From Nitrospira sp. (GTDB lineage Bacteria; Nitrospirota; Nitrospiria; Nitrospirales; Nitrospiraceae): a stretch of 64,000 nt of DNA. The stretch spans positions 124,001 to 188,000 of the forward strand of contig JAFEBH010000021.1 in assembly GCA_018242765.1 (NCBI GenBank), written 5' to 3'. Each line of letters opens with the position of its first letter. The first letter of the stretch is position 1. Position numbers and translations under genes: made by a program. Of the stretch, positions 17,408 to 26,402 are shown one piece after another. The notes below the pieces were generated by a model. It saw only the letters and a program-made list of their open reading frames with translations, had not been told where the DNA came from and searched no databases.

Positions 17408-17687
17408 AACCATCTGGATCGGGATCGGCTTCTTCGGCCAAGCCCTGTTTTTCGGCCGCTGGGTCGTGCAATGGATTGCGTCCGAGCGAACTGCGGAGAG
17501 CCGTGTGCCTACTTCATTCTGGTACATGAGTCTCATTGGAGGGCTGATTACGCTCACCTACGCCATCTATCGGATGGATCCTGTGTTTATTTCCGGTCAA
17601 GCCATTGGATCAGTCGTCTATGTGCGGAATCTTGTCCTGATTCATCGCGCGGATCAAACCAAAAACCACTCTCCGTCGCAGACATGA
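17397..17687 (+). CDS. Small membrane protein with lipid-A-disaccharide synthase N-terminal (LAB_N) domain
   Basis: 96 residues with three hydrophobic segments and the LAB_N signature: GQALFFGRWVVQWIASERTA followed by SLIGGLITLTYAIYRMDPVF and GSVVYVRNL. The domain is found fused to some LpxB proteins and as stand-alone small proteins beside lipid-sugar glycosyltransferases; its biochemical role is unsettled. Its start overlaps the GT2 gene by 11 bases and the GT39 gene follows, a common three-gene grouping. It probably assists membrane-lipid glycosylation. Confidence 0.88.
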   Translation: MTTETIWIGIGFFGQALFFGRWVVQWIASERTAESRVPTSFWYMSLIGGLITLTYAIYRMDPVFISGQAIGSVVYVRNLVLIHRADQTKNHSPSQT

Positions 17688-17750
17688 CGGGTGAGGAAAC
17701 AGACCACTTTTGATGCCTCTCTTCACCCACTGGTAGCGGCCACCCTCACA

Positions 17751-19499
17751 ATGGATCGACTCTCACCCCAGCCCATACCACTACTGCTCCTACTCCTTCT
17801 GTCTGTCCTCCTCTTTTTCATCGGCCTCGGAAGCATGGGCTTGACCGATCGTGACGAGGGTCGCAATGCCGAAGCCGGCCGCGAGATGTTCGCTTCCGGT
17901 GATTTCGTCACCCCCACCTTCAACGGAGAACTCCGCGTTGCCAAACCGGTCTTCGTCTATTGGCTGATGGCCATGTCCTACCACGTCTTTGGTGTGAATG
18001 AGTTCGCAGCCCGATTTCCATCCGCGCTGTTCGGAGTCGGCTTGATCGTCATGCACTATCTGTTTCTCACCCGACTACGCGGACCGACGATCGGATTGTA
18101 TGGCGCCCTCATGCTACTGCTGAATATCGAGATCTTGGCGCTGGGGCGTATGGCCATCACCGACAGCGTGTTGATCTTTTTCACCACTCTGTCGCTCTAT
18201 AGTTTTTGGCTCGGCCTTCACGAACCCGGCGCAGGTCGGCACTGGATCTGGGGGTTTTATGCGGGCATGGCCTTGGCCACCTTGACGAAGGGACCGGTAG
18301 GATTTGCCGTTCCGTTGATCACGGTCCTCCTCTATCTTCTCGCCACACGGAGGTGGCAGCTCTTTGGGGAACGGGGCGCACCTCTAGCCGGCATGCTGAT
18401 TTTTTTCATCCTGGCCGGTCCTTGGTATGCTGCGATGTTTCTGATCCACGGAGATGCATACTCGACGGAGGCAAAAGTTCATACCGTGGGACGATTTCTC
18501 GCTCCGATGGAAGGACATGGAGTGGGCTGGTGGTTCTACTTTCCTGTGTTACTGCTCGGGTTTTATCCATGGAGTAGCTTTTTGCCAGCCGGGCTCTATC
18601 GCGCCTATGTCAGTTGGCGCACATTCCGCACTCAACAGAGCGAGCTCCCTGCACCAGCCGAATCGGCTTCTGACGATGAACTGGACTGGTTTATGGGGTT
18701 CTGGATTGTTGGCGTGTTCATCTTCTTTAGCCTTTCGTCCACTCGATTGCCCCATTATATCGGCCCGCTGTTTCCCGCCTGTGCGATCCTTGCGGCCTCC
18801 TACTGGGCACAAGGATTACAGGATCCGGCAACGAAATGGCTGCGCGCCTCTATTCACGGTTTGATGGGCATCGGATATCTCCTCGCCGTTGGATTGGCCA
18901 GTGCTCCTGCCTTGTTCGCCAAATTCTCAGGAAAAATGGTGAAGGAATTCCCTCTCGCCGCTCAGTTTGATCTTGGTCCGGGGCCCTACGTGGGCTCGAT
19001 GATCGTCGTGGTCGCCATGGGGTTGGTCGGATATTTCGGCCTGAATGACGAAAAGCGGGGGCTCGCCTTCGGTGTGGCCGGAGGGGCCTTGGCCAGTGTC
19101 TTTCTCGTGGCCATCCTGACCGTCGTTCCAGGGCTCAACCGGTATGCCATTGCGCCGCCGCAAGAGCTGGCCTATGCCGCCGGGTTGAACCTTGACGCAA
19201 AGGATCAACTCATCGCATTTGGCTCAACTCGCCCTTCTTTCGCATTTTACGCACGACGCACCCTGAGCTTCATCCCGTCCAATGAGCTGGACCGCTTGCG
19301 TACTGCGCTCGGCAAGAGCGGCCGCACCATGATTCTGCTGCCGGAATATCTACAAGATACCTTGCCAGAGGAGGCAGCAGGATTTCAGCCCATTCTCAAA
19401 CGGTATGGCTTTCTCCTACTCAGCAATCAGCCTGTCGTCGCTGCGCCTCAGGGCGTCGATACCGGTCCCCCTCAACCAGCCAAGACGTTGGGCCATTAG
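17751..19499 (+). CDS. ArnT/PMT-like family 39 glycosyltransferase
   Basis: About 582 residues, with roughly a dozen hydrophobic helices and the acidic first loop LTDRDEGRNAEAGREM typical of GT39 enzymes. Members transfer a sugar from a polyprenyl-phosphate donor to lipid A (ArnT) or to proteins on the periplasmic face. The C-terminal part (after about residue 440) is a soluble domain. The ATG at 17751 directly precedes the first hydrophobic helix; a GTG at 17691 is in frame but gives an unlikely leader. With the GT2 enzyme making the lipid-linked sugar, this would be the second step of an envelope-modification route. The acceptor is unknown. Confidence 0.88.
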   Translation: MDRLSPQPIPLLLLLLLSVLLFFIGLGSMGLTDRDEGRNAEAGREMFASGDFVTPTFNGELRVAKPVFVYWLMAMSYHVFGVNEFAARFPSALFGVGLIVMHYLFLTRLRGPTIGLYGALMLLLNIEILALGRMAITDSVLIFFTTLSLYSFWLGLHEPGAGRHWIWGFYAGMALATLTKGPVGFAVPLITVLLYLLATRRWQLFGERGAPLAGMLIFFILAGPWYAAMFLIHGDAYSTEAKVHTVGRFLAPMEGHGVGWWFYFPVLLLGFYPWSSFLPAGLYRAYVSWRTFRTQQSELPAPAESASDDELDWFMGFWIVGVFIFFSLSSTRLPHYIGPLFPACAILAASYWAQGLQDPATKWLRASIHGLMGIGYLLAVGLASAPALFAKFSGKMVKEFPLAAQFDLGPGPYVGSMIVVVAMGLVGYFGLNDEKRGLAFGVAGGALASVFLVAILTVVPGLNRYAIAPPQELAYAAGLNLDAKDQLIAFGSTRPSFAFYARRTLSFIPSNELDRLRTALGKSGRTMILLPEYLQDTLPEEAAGFQPILKRYGFLLLSNQPVVAAPQGVDTGPPQPAKTLGH

Positions 19500-19601
19500 C
19501 CTCTCGCCGAATCGGTGATGAAAAGCTCTCTGAAGGGCATCGACTCCTCCTCACTGTTTGACCTGAAGCATGCTCCAAACGAGCAGTGCATGGTACGAGG
19601 A

Positions 19602-20693
19602 TTACTGAAACGGCAACACCCCTCGTGCCCCCACAAGCATCAATAGGGCAAGAGACAGACTTCCCAGAATGGCGCCTTCTCGCAGAAGAACCCATTGTGT
19701 GGCCTGCTCGCCCGATTCGTGAGAGTGCTGGTGATTCCGAATCCAAGTCCCCGCACAGACACAGCCCACTGACGCGACCACGAGCGGTGAGGTTGTCATG
19801 GCGGCAACCCCGAAGACTATGAGTGGGATAGAACCGGTCGCCTGCCAAGAACTGTTGTCGGAACAGTCGCCCTTTGGCCAACGGTCTTTCCTGGCCCACA
19901 ATCCCCCAGCGACAACGATGATCCCCACGGCTACGAACATGAGACCAGTCATGCCATCGTCCATTCGGTGAGACAGGGTCCACAACACACCGAGCATACT
20001 TGCGGCGGCAATCGCGGCATAATAGAGCCCCTCCTGCAATGATGTCCGCCATTGCCGCAATGGAGCCAGCGCGACGAACCCGCTGAGGATTCCGATGATG
20101 GCCCCTCCCATCACATCCGTTGCAAAATGCGACCCCCGTAGTACACGGCTGATCCCGACAAACAGCGCGACGGCCAGACAGAGCGGTCCAGCCAGCGGAA
20201 ATCGTTTCGCTAGTACCGTTGCGACAGCAAAACTCGCCGTGCTATGGCCAGACGGAAAGGAATCGAGGCCGGAGACCAAGGAGAAACTCATCTCCCAATC
20301 TCCCGCGTGCACAAATTTCGGACGGGGCCGGCCGATGACATGCTTCAGCACATTGGCCAGCAACGCCGCAATACCGTGGGCAATCAGGGTCTGGATCGCC
20401 ACGCTCTTGATATGCGGTTTTTCAAAGGCCCAAGCGATGGCGAGGAGGAACAGACTCAAGAACACAAGCCGCCACCCTTGGCCGATCCAGTCTCCCAGGT
20501 TGCTGGTAAACGCCATCCAGGGGATGGTCAATTGATCCCAGGGCAGGTGAATCGTCACCGAACGGACATACTTGGTGATCGGCAGATCAAAGCGGGCTAA
20601 ACCGAACAGGCTGATGCCCAGTGCCAGGCAGGAACAACCAACCTGGGCGAGTACTGCCGACGTCTGACTGGATGATTGGGACGGAACACTCAT
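19602..20693 (-). CDS. PAP2-family membrane phosphatase
   Basis: A 363-residue membrane protein. The three phosphatase motifs are all present: KHVIGRPRP (KX6RP), FPSGH and SRVLRGSHFATD. About six helices form the core, and a C-terminal extension with further helices runs from about residue 230. PAP2 enzymes remove phosphate from polyprenyl or lipid pyrophosphates, or from lipid A. Convergent with the GT39 gene (102 bases apart), it may serve the same envelope pathway, but the substrate cannot be read from sequence. Confidence 0.9.
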   Translation of the reverse strand: MSVPSQSSSQTSAVLAQVGCSCLALGISLFGLARFDLPITKYVRSVTIHLPWDQLTIPWMAFTSNLGDWIGQGWRLVFLSLFLLAIAWAFEKPHIKSVAIQTLIAHGIAALLANVLKHVIGRPRPKFVHAGDWEMSFSLVSGLDSFPSGHSTASFAVATVLAKRFPLAGPLCLAVALFVGISRVLRGSHFATDVMGGAIIGILSGFVALAPLRQWRTSLQEGLYYAAIAAASMLGVLWTLSHRMDDGMTGLMFVAVGIIVVAGGLWARKDRWPKGDCSDNSSWQATGSIPLIVFGVAAMTTSPLVVASVGCVCAGTWIRNHQHSHESGEQATQWVLLREGAILGSLSLALLMLVGARGVLPFQ

Positions 20694-20767
20694 CGAGCTG
20701 CGAGTTGAACCGAAGGCGCTGAAGTCCTGAAACTCCCTACTGCTCGCTCATTCCGAATCACCGCGGC

Positions 20768-21892
20768 TTACGGAACCCAATCGGCTAGAAACACGTTGAA
20801 TTCACCCGGTGCCGTCGCATGTCGATCGGAGACCCAGACGAGTCGCTTGCCGTCCGGTGAAAACATGGGGAAGCTATTGAAATGCCCTTCGGTGGTGAGA
20901 CGTTCAACCCCCGTCCCATCATCACGCACAAGGTACAGATGGAAACTGGGGCGACCGCCGTCCCCTCTCGTTTCGAGATTGGAGGAAAAAATGATGCGTT
21001 TCCCATCGGGGTGAAAATAGGGAGAAAAATTCGACGCGCCGTTTGATGTGACCTGCTGCTTGTGCGAGCCGTCGGCGTTGATCACAAAGATCTCAAGCTG
21101 TCCCGGTTCGACCAGCCGCTGGGCCAGCAGGTCTTTGTATTTGGCCACTTCAGCTGGATCGCTCGAATGGGCCGCGCGATAGACGACCCTCGTACTGTCC
21201 GGAGAAAAAAATGCACCACCGTCGTAGCCCACGTCATTCGTCAGTCGTCGCACATTGGTCCCGTCCACATTCATCGTATAGAGGTCAAGGTCCCCGTCCT
21301 TGACCGATGTCCACACAATGGTCTTCCCGTCGGGCGAGATGGTCGCCTCTGCATCATACCCAGACGAAGAGGTCAACCGTTGCATCTGTTGCCCATCCAG
21401 TCGAACGGAATAGATATCGTAATCGTCGAGGGCCCAGCGATAGGCACCGTCCCGTTTCGGCTTCGGTGGACACTCACTCCCCACGGCATGGGTTGAGGAA
21501 TACAATACCCGGCGATCACCCGGGAAAAAATACCCGCAGGTCGTGGCTCCCTTCCCCGTGCTGACGAGACGAACCGTATCACTTTCCAGGTCCATCACGT
21601 ACATCTGATAGCAGCCCAGGCCGCTGTCCGCCGACCTACGCGTGGTCGCCTGTGAATCCTTCGACCAATCGTTGGTCGATTGGAAAATCAATTTAGTCCC
21701 GTCGAAGGAGAAATAGGCTTCGGCGTTTTGTCGCCCAACGGTCAATTGACGAATGTTGGCCAAGTGCCGCTCGGCAGACCGAATCTGAGGAGCCGAATCT
21801 TGAGATCGCTCACCCGCCAAAGCAATTGACGGCACCCCCATCAAGAGACAGAGCCCCCATAGACAAAGCCGTTCGGTACTACGACGTCGCAT
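20768..21892 (-). CDS. TolB-like PD40 beta-propeller protein, exported
   Basis: 374 residues with an N-terminal signal peptide (CLWGLCLLMGVPSIALAG). The rest consists of repeated PD40 blades such as AEATISPDGKTIVWTSVKDG and FNSFPMFSPDGKRLVWVSDR, as in the TolB propeller and related periplasmic proteins. The TolB N-terminal domain is absent, so this is a propeller-only protein and not TolB itself. The ATG at 21892 overlaps the 3' end of the peptidase gene by 14 bases, indicating coupled translation. It probably binds a protein or peptide partner in the periplasm. Confidence 0.85.
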   Translation of the reverse strand: MRRRSTERLCLWGLCLLMGVPSIALAGERSQDSAPQIRSAERHLANIRQLTVGRQNAEAYFSFDGTKLIFQSTNDWSKDSQATTRRSADSGLGCYQMYVMDLESDTVRLVSTGKGATTCGYFFPGDRRVLYSSTHAVGSECPPKPKRDGAYRWALDDYDIYSVRLDGQQMQRLTSSSGYDAEATISPDGKTIVWTSVKDGDLDLYTMNVDGTNVRRLTNDVGYDGGAFFSPDSTRVVYRAAHSSDPAEVAKYKDLLAQRLVEPGQLEIFVINADGSHKQQVTSNGASNFSPYFHPDGKRIIFSSNLETRGDGGRPSFHLYLVRDDGTGVERLTTEGHFNSFPMFSPDGKRLVWVSDRHATAPGEFNVFLADWVP

Positions 21893-24089
21893 CAACTCGT
21901 ACCTCCTTCACATCCGGTGTTCCGTGCCAGAGACCGCGCTTTGTGACGGCCCCATCCTGGAAGAGCACGTAACTATGCCACCCATAATAGAATAGAAAGC
22001 GTGACAGTTTCTCGACTGCACCTGGAGTCACGCCATACAGAACTGTGATCACGCTGCCCGATACCTGTGCTCGGGGACAGGAGAAGAGGACGGCCATCTT
22101 CGGTCCTTCATACGCTTGGCTATCAATCTGGAACCCCGTCTCCCTGAGATCGACGCGGTCTCCGCAAGAGTCTCGTACGAGTTTAGCAACGGCCTGAGGC
22201 TGACCAGCACTAGTTAGGACGAGCACCGATCCCTCTTGAGGAAGCGAGGACTCCTCTGACACGATACTCGTCGCCCGTTTGGATCCCGGCAGTTCATGAT
22301 CGGCAATGCGCGAGACGACCTGTTGCAAGGGAGAGGCGGCATCTGAAAACGCCCGTAGAACGGCCTTGTGTGGATCCGTGACATAGCCGTTCAGCACCGG
22401 CGGCAACTGGTGTCTTGCCAAGCGGCGAAACGTCATCAGGTCTGGATCCAGTTCAACCCTCAAGGGCTGATCGGGAAGGACAAATTCAGCAACGCTCGAC
22501 TGCGAGAGGCTGAGCCGGATCGACCTGCTCTCGGTCGATCCCTTCGTGGTGATGCGGATGGGGACCGTCATCCGAAAGGGTCCCTCATTCTGATGAATCT
22601 GGACTGTCAGCTGCCAGGCTTCTGTGCCGCCGTCCCCCGTCACCGGACGAGCGTGGGCGTCTCCCAACGATATGACCGGTGCACCGGACTGCTCGACCCA
22701 TTGTTCAAAAAACCATCGGAGGTTCCGATCACTTTCCCGAGAAAATACCTTTTCGATCGCCACCCAATCAGCCGGCTGGTTGCGATACTCCCTCACGAAC
22801 GTCTTAAGGCCACGCCAGAACGGTTCCTCCCCGATCTCTTGCCGGAGCAGATGAAATACAAACGCGGATTTTTGGTACCCGATGGCGTTATCCCGTTCGT
22901 CGTGTTTTCTGAGGAAGCGGGAGATCGCGTAGTCATCCTCTGGACTGACATAGAGATTGTAGCCTTGCAGCATCATGCGACGCTGCTCCAACGCTTGCCG
23001 ATCGTCACGACCCAGTTCATACCAGTAATAATTCGCCAAATACGTGGTCAGCCCTTCGACCCAATTCCCGAAGCCATCCCGATTAAATACGGAATTGCCG
23101 ATCCAGGAATGGACGATTTCGTGCCCTAACGCATAGGGCTGCACATAACGCCGCTTGATGCTGCCACTGCCAAGAAGGGTGAAGGAAGGCATCCCCAAGC
23201 CACTGGCGAAAAAGTTTTCTACCACGGCAAAGGCATCAAAGGGATAGTTCCCCAAAATCCTGACATAGGCCTCCAAGTACTGTTCGGTCGCATCAAGATA
23301 CTCATCAGCCAACGCAGCATTGTCTGGAAAGAAGTACGTCTGGAGGTCGATCCGTTGCCCGGTGCCACTTTGCCATACTCGTGACTTGGTCACAAAGTGG
23401 TTTGCCACAAGCGTGAAGGCTTCCGATCGGTCCACTGCAACCCAAGTGGAGGAAACCTTCCCTGCGGTCGCCACCTCGCCTTCCTTCCGACCGGACGCAA
23501 CAACCGTCCATCCCTGTGGAACGTAAGCCGTCACGCGATAGGTCCCGAACGATCCGGGCAGGTCAGGGTACCATTGAGTTTCTCCGCTCAAGTAGACCCC
23601 TTCCTCCCCAATATGTCCCGCCGTTTCGCTCGGCGTGACGAAGCGCAAGTGGCGAGGTTCCTTCGGCGGATCATGGATGATCCCTCGATAGGTCCAGGTC
23701 AATGTCATCTTTCTACTGTGATCCGTCGGAAGGGCCACGATCACTTGCTGACCCGCAGCTTCCCCGGAACGCATCCTGGTGAATGATACGGCCATACCGG
23801 CCGTCCCTTCTGTACCTATGGTTGAAGGCGTTTCCATTTTGATCGATTCGATGCGCAACGTCGGTGCAAGGGTGAAGCTGAGAGAGGAACAGGTCGGCTC
23901 AACCTCCAGTTCGATCTGATCGGTTGCCGTGATTTCATGCGTACCTGGTGCCAACCCAACTGAGAGGTGATGACGAAGAAGTGCACTATCGTCATCGACA
24001 GGAGAAGCCCCAACACTCTGTGCTTCGGCGGCGCCAGGCAAGACCAGTGTAAGGAGGCAGAAGAGAAACGCTTGTGTCCTGATGTACAT
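21879..24089 (-). CDS. M1-family zinc aminopeptidase-like protein, exported
   Basis: About 736 residues with a signal peptide (FLFCLLTLVLPGAAEAQ). The zinc motif HEIVH lies at residues 323-327, and the third ligand Glu comes after 17 residues, in NWVEGLTTY. This spacing is one shorter than the classical M1 HEXXHX18E. Just upstream, AVVENFFASGLGMPSFTLLG takes the place of the classical GAMEN motif. A C-terminal region of about 200 residues after the catalytic domain is unassigned. The ATG at 24089 places the signal peptide well; a GTG at 24107 would overlap the response-regulator gene. Probably periplasmic peptide degradation. Confidence 0.88.
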   Translation of the reverse strand: MYIRTQAFLFCLLTLVLPGAAEAQSVGASPVDDDSALLRHHLSVGLAPGTHEITATDQIELEVEPTCSSLSFTLAPTLRIESIKMETPSTIGTEGTAGMAVSFTRMRSGEAAGQQVIVALPTDHSRKMTLTWTYRGIIHDPPKEPRHLRFVTPSETAGHIGEEGVYLSGETQWYPDLPGSFGTYRVTAYVPQGWTVVASGRKEGEVATAGKVSSTWVAVDRSEAFTLVANHFVTKSRVWQSGTGQRIDLQTYFFPDNAALADEYLDATEQYLEAYVRILGNYPFDAFAVVENFFASGLGMPSFTLLGSGSIKRRYVQPYALGHEIVHSWIGNSVFNRDGFGNWVEGLTTYLANYYWYELGRDDRQALEQRRMMLQGYNLYVSPEDDYAISRFLRKHDERDNAIGYQKSAFVFHLLRQEIGEEPFWRGLKTFVREYRNQPADWVAIEKVFSRESDRNLRWFFEQWVEQSGAPVISLGDAHARPVTGDGGTEAWQLTVQIHQNEGPFRMTVPIRITTKGSTESRSIRLSLSQSSVAEFVLPDQPLRVELDPDLMTFRRLARHQLPPVLNGYVTDPHKAVLRAFSDAASPLQQVVSRIADHELPGSKRATSIVSEESSLPQEGSVLVLTSAGQPQAVAKLVRDSCGDRVDLRETGFQIDSQAYEGPKMAVLFSCPRAQVSGSVITVLYGVTPGAVEKLSRFLFYYGWHSYVLFQDGAVTKRGLWHGTPDVKEVRVDATS

Positions 24090-24100
24090 CAGAAAGCGTT

Positions 24101-24889
24101 TTAACACTCACGGCAGACGAGTACAAGCTGGATCGCCATCAAAAGACGATCCAGGTCAACCGGCTTGAGCAGCAGTTCATGGGGGCCTAGGCTCCACACC
24201 TCTCCCAGCAACTCTTCGTTGTGACTTCCGGTCATGATGATGATGCCACCAGGATAGCCCTTATCCCGTAGGGTTCGAAGCACATCGATCCCCGCCATCC
24301 CCGGCATGATCATGTCGACCAACACGACATCCGGATGCACCTCATCGACCATTCGGAGCGCATCCTGTCCGTTTCTCACGCCAAATGCACGATACCCGCG
24401 AAGACTTAAGAACTGGACGAGCAGATCGCAGATGAGGGATTCATCGTCCACCACCAGCACTGACTCCGCGCTCTGCTGTCCGCTCTCCCCGTTCGGAATC
24501 GGGGGCTGTGTGACCATCGCTGGCTCTGGAAGCTTCGAGACTCGATTGACTGCTTCAACAAGAATATCCAGCGACAAGCCTTTCCGTATAAAATCGGTGG
24601 CCTGCAGCGCTCGCGCTTGATTTTCATGCACTTCGGTTGCGCCGCCTCCCAAGATGATCACCCGCGCGTGCGGATCGATGGCTCGAATTTCCTTCAACAG
24701 CGTCAACCCATCCATCTCCGGCATACGGAGATCCAGCAGCGTCACTTTCGGATTGGATGTGCGGAACAGATCGAGTCCCTCTCTCCCGCTCGTTGCGATG
24801 ATGACATCATAGCCTTGACGGCTGAACAACTCTTGCAGCAGATCGCAATTCATTTGATCGTCGTCGACGATCAAGAGCTTGGTCATCAT
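24101..24889 (-). CDS. Response regulator with two receiver domains
   Basis: 262 residues: a receiver domain (KLLIVDDDQMNCDLL, phospho-acceptor D53 in LLDLRMPEMD), a linker of about 20 residues, and a second receiver (SVLVVDDESLICDLL, D192 in VLVDMIMPGM). There is no output domain, so it would act as a phosphorelay or protein-binding element. In the first receiver the usual Thr/Ser after the fourth strand is Gly (VIILGGGAT), an atypical feature; the second has the normal Thr (GIIIMTGSH). The downstream peptidase gene starts within a few bases, so the two are probably co-transcribed. No sensor kinase is nearby. Confidence 0.9.
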   Translation of the reverse strand: MMTKLLIVDDDQMNCDLLQELFSRQGYDVIIATSGREGLDLFRTSNPKVTLLDLRMPEMDGLTLLKEIRAIDPHARVIILGGGATEVHENQARALQATDFIRKGLSLDILVEAVNRVSKLPEPAMVTQPPIPNGESGQQSAESVLVVDDESLICDLLVQFLSLRGYRAFGVRNGQDALRMVDEVHPDVVLVDMIMPGMAGIDVLRTLRDKGYPGGIIIMTGSHNEELLGEVWSLGPHELLLKPVDLDRLLMAIQLVLVCREC

Positions 24890-24969
24890 CCACCCTCATG
24901 CTCAGGAACGGTCGGTTGCCACGAACAAGCCTAGCATGAGTGTGGGAATGAGAGAAGACAATGCGCGGT

Positions 24970-25905
24970 TTACGAGCGGTTTTCAGTCTGCCCAAACAGT
25001 GCTGCCACAAAGGCCTCGGCATTGAAGTCTTGCAGATCCTCCACGCCCTCTCCAACACCGATCAACCGGATGGGAATCTTCAGCTCTTCGGCGATCGCCA
25101 CAACGATCCCGCCCCGGGCCGTTCCATCGAGCTTCGTCAGCACAAGACCACTGACTCCCACCGCCTCGTGAAACTGACGTGCTTGTGCCAGCGCATTCTG
25201 CCCAAGCGTTGCATCCAAGACCAACAGCACATCATGGGGCGCACCAGGTAACTCTTGACCGATGACCCGTTTCACTTTCCGCAACTCATCCATTAAGTTT
25301 GATTTCGTATGCAGTCGTCCGGCGGTATCGATCAACACCACATCAACCTTGCGAGCCTTTGCTGCAACAATCCCGTCAAAGGCTACTGCCGCGGGATCGG
25401 CCCCATGTCGCTGACGAACCACCTCCACGCCGATACGATCCCCCCATATTTGCAGCTGTTCGATCGCCGCTGCACGAAAGGTGTCTCCCGCAACCAACAG
25501 GGGCCTCCGCCCCGATTGCACCAACCGTTGCGCCATCTTGGCGATCGTGGTGGTCTTGCCCACCCCGTTCACGCCGACGATCAAGAGCACAAATGGTGTC
25601 GGGCCATCAGCGATGAGACGATCCAACGTAGCATCCGCAACGGGCTTCAAGATTCCGTAGAGCGTTCGGCTCAAGACCCCCTGAAGCCCCTCCGTTGTTT
25701 TCGCCTCAGCTCCACGTGTTTCCTCGTTGACCTGCCGCATCAAGCGGTCAACGACCCGGGCTCCCAAATCGGCTGCCAGCAATGCGGCTTCGAGGTCTTC
25801 CAGGAGTTCTTGGTCAGGTGTGCGTCCGAGAAAGCGATCAAGGGATTGCTGAACCACATGCCGTGTCTTACCAAGCCCGTCACTCAGTCGCTGAAACCAT
25901 CCCAT
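24970..25905 (-). CDS. ftsY: Signal recognition particle receptor FtsY
   Basis: 311 residues. The N domain (residues 1-90) is followed by the GTPase G domain: GVNGVGKTTTIAKMAQRLV at 111-129, DTAGRLHTKSNLMDELRK, and the TKLDGTARGG motif. The acidic, membrane-binding A domain of E. coli FtsY is absent; binding would rely on the amphipathic N-terminus (MGWFQRLSDGLGKTRHVVQQ). FtsY receives ribosome-SRP complexes for co-translational membrane insertion. It starts 2 bases after the ybeY stop and probably closes the phoH-ybeY-ftsY operon. Confidence 0.97.
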   Translation of the reverse strand: MGWFQRLSDGLGKTRHVVQQSLDRFLGRTPDQELLEDLEAALLAADLGARVVDRLMRQVNEETRGAEAKTTEGLQGVLSRTLYGILKPVADATLDRLIADGPTPFVLLIVGVNGVGKTTTIAKMAQRLVQSGRRPLLVAGDTFRAAAIEQLQIWGDRIGVEVVRQRHGADPAAVAFDGIVAAKARKVDVVLIDTAGRLHTKSNLMDELRKVKRVIGQELPGAPHDVLLVLDATLGQNALAQARQFHEAVGVSGLVLTKLDGTARGGIVVAIAEELKIPIRLIGVGEGVEDLQDFNAEAFVAALFGQTENRS

Positions 25906-25907
25906 AC

Positions 25908-26402
25908 TCAGTTGCCCCTTCTCCGTCGTCCTGTGCGGAGGGTCACAATATGAGGGATCGGAGAGATACGACGCATCACGGCCCGCTCCCGACGAGACAT
26001 TCGCTCCGCTTCTTGGACGCTCCGTTCATGGTCGTAGCCACACAGATGAAGCACCCCATGTACCAAGAGTGTCGCTAACTCATCATCAACGGATCGGCCC
26101 GCCTCACCGGCTTGGCGAATGGCCGTCGGCAGCGAGATCACGACATCACCGAGCAGGCCTGTCGGGCTTGATAGCCCCGTCGGCATAATGGCCTCGCGTG
26201 TAGGAAATGCCAGCACGTCCGTCGTTCGATCCCGTTTGCGAAAGTCAAGATTGAGCCGTTGCATACGACGATCACCGATGAGTTCGAGACTGAGTTCCGA
26301 TCGCGATTCTCCAGCCGCCAACAGCACCCGTTGAGCCAATTCGATCAACCGCATCTGCCGTATGAGATGCCGCGTGAGACTCACGCGAAGATAAATAGCC
26401 AT
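25908..26402 (-). CDS. ybeY: Endoribonuclease YbeY
   Basis: A 164-residue metal-dependent RNase involved in 16S rRNA 3'-end maturation and ribosome quality control. The diagnostic zinc motif reads LLVHGVLHLCGYDHE. Upstream strands include RRMQRLNLDFRKRDRTTDVL. The start ATG at 26402 shares one base with the phoH stop codon (TGATG). phoH-ybeY is a conserved pair in bacteria. Confidence 0.96.
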   Translation of the reverse strand: MAIYLRVSLTRHLIRQMRLIELAQRVLLAAGESRSELSLELIGDRRMQRLNLDFRKRDRTTDVLAFPTREAIMPTGLSSPTGLLGDVVISLPTAIRQAGEAGRSVDDELATLLVHGVLHLCGYDHERSVQEAERMSRRERAVMRRISPIPHIVTLRTGRRRRGN

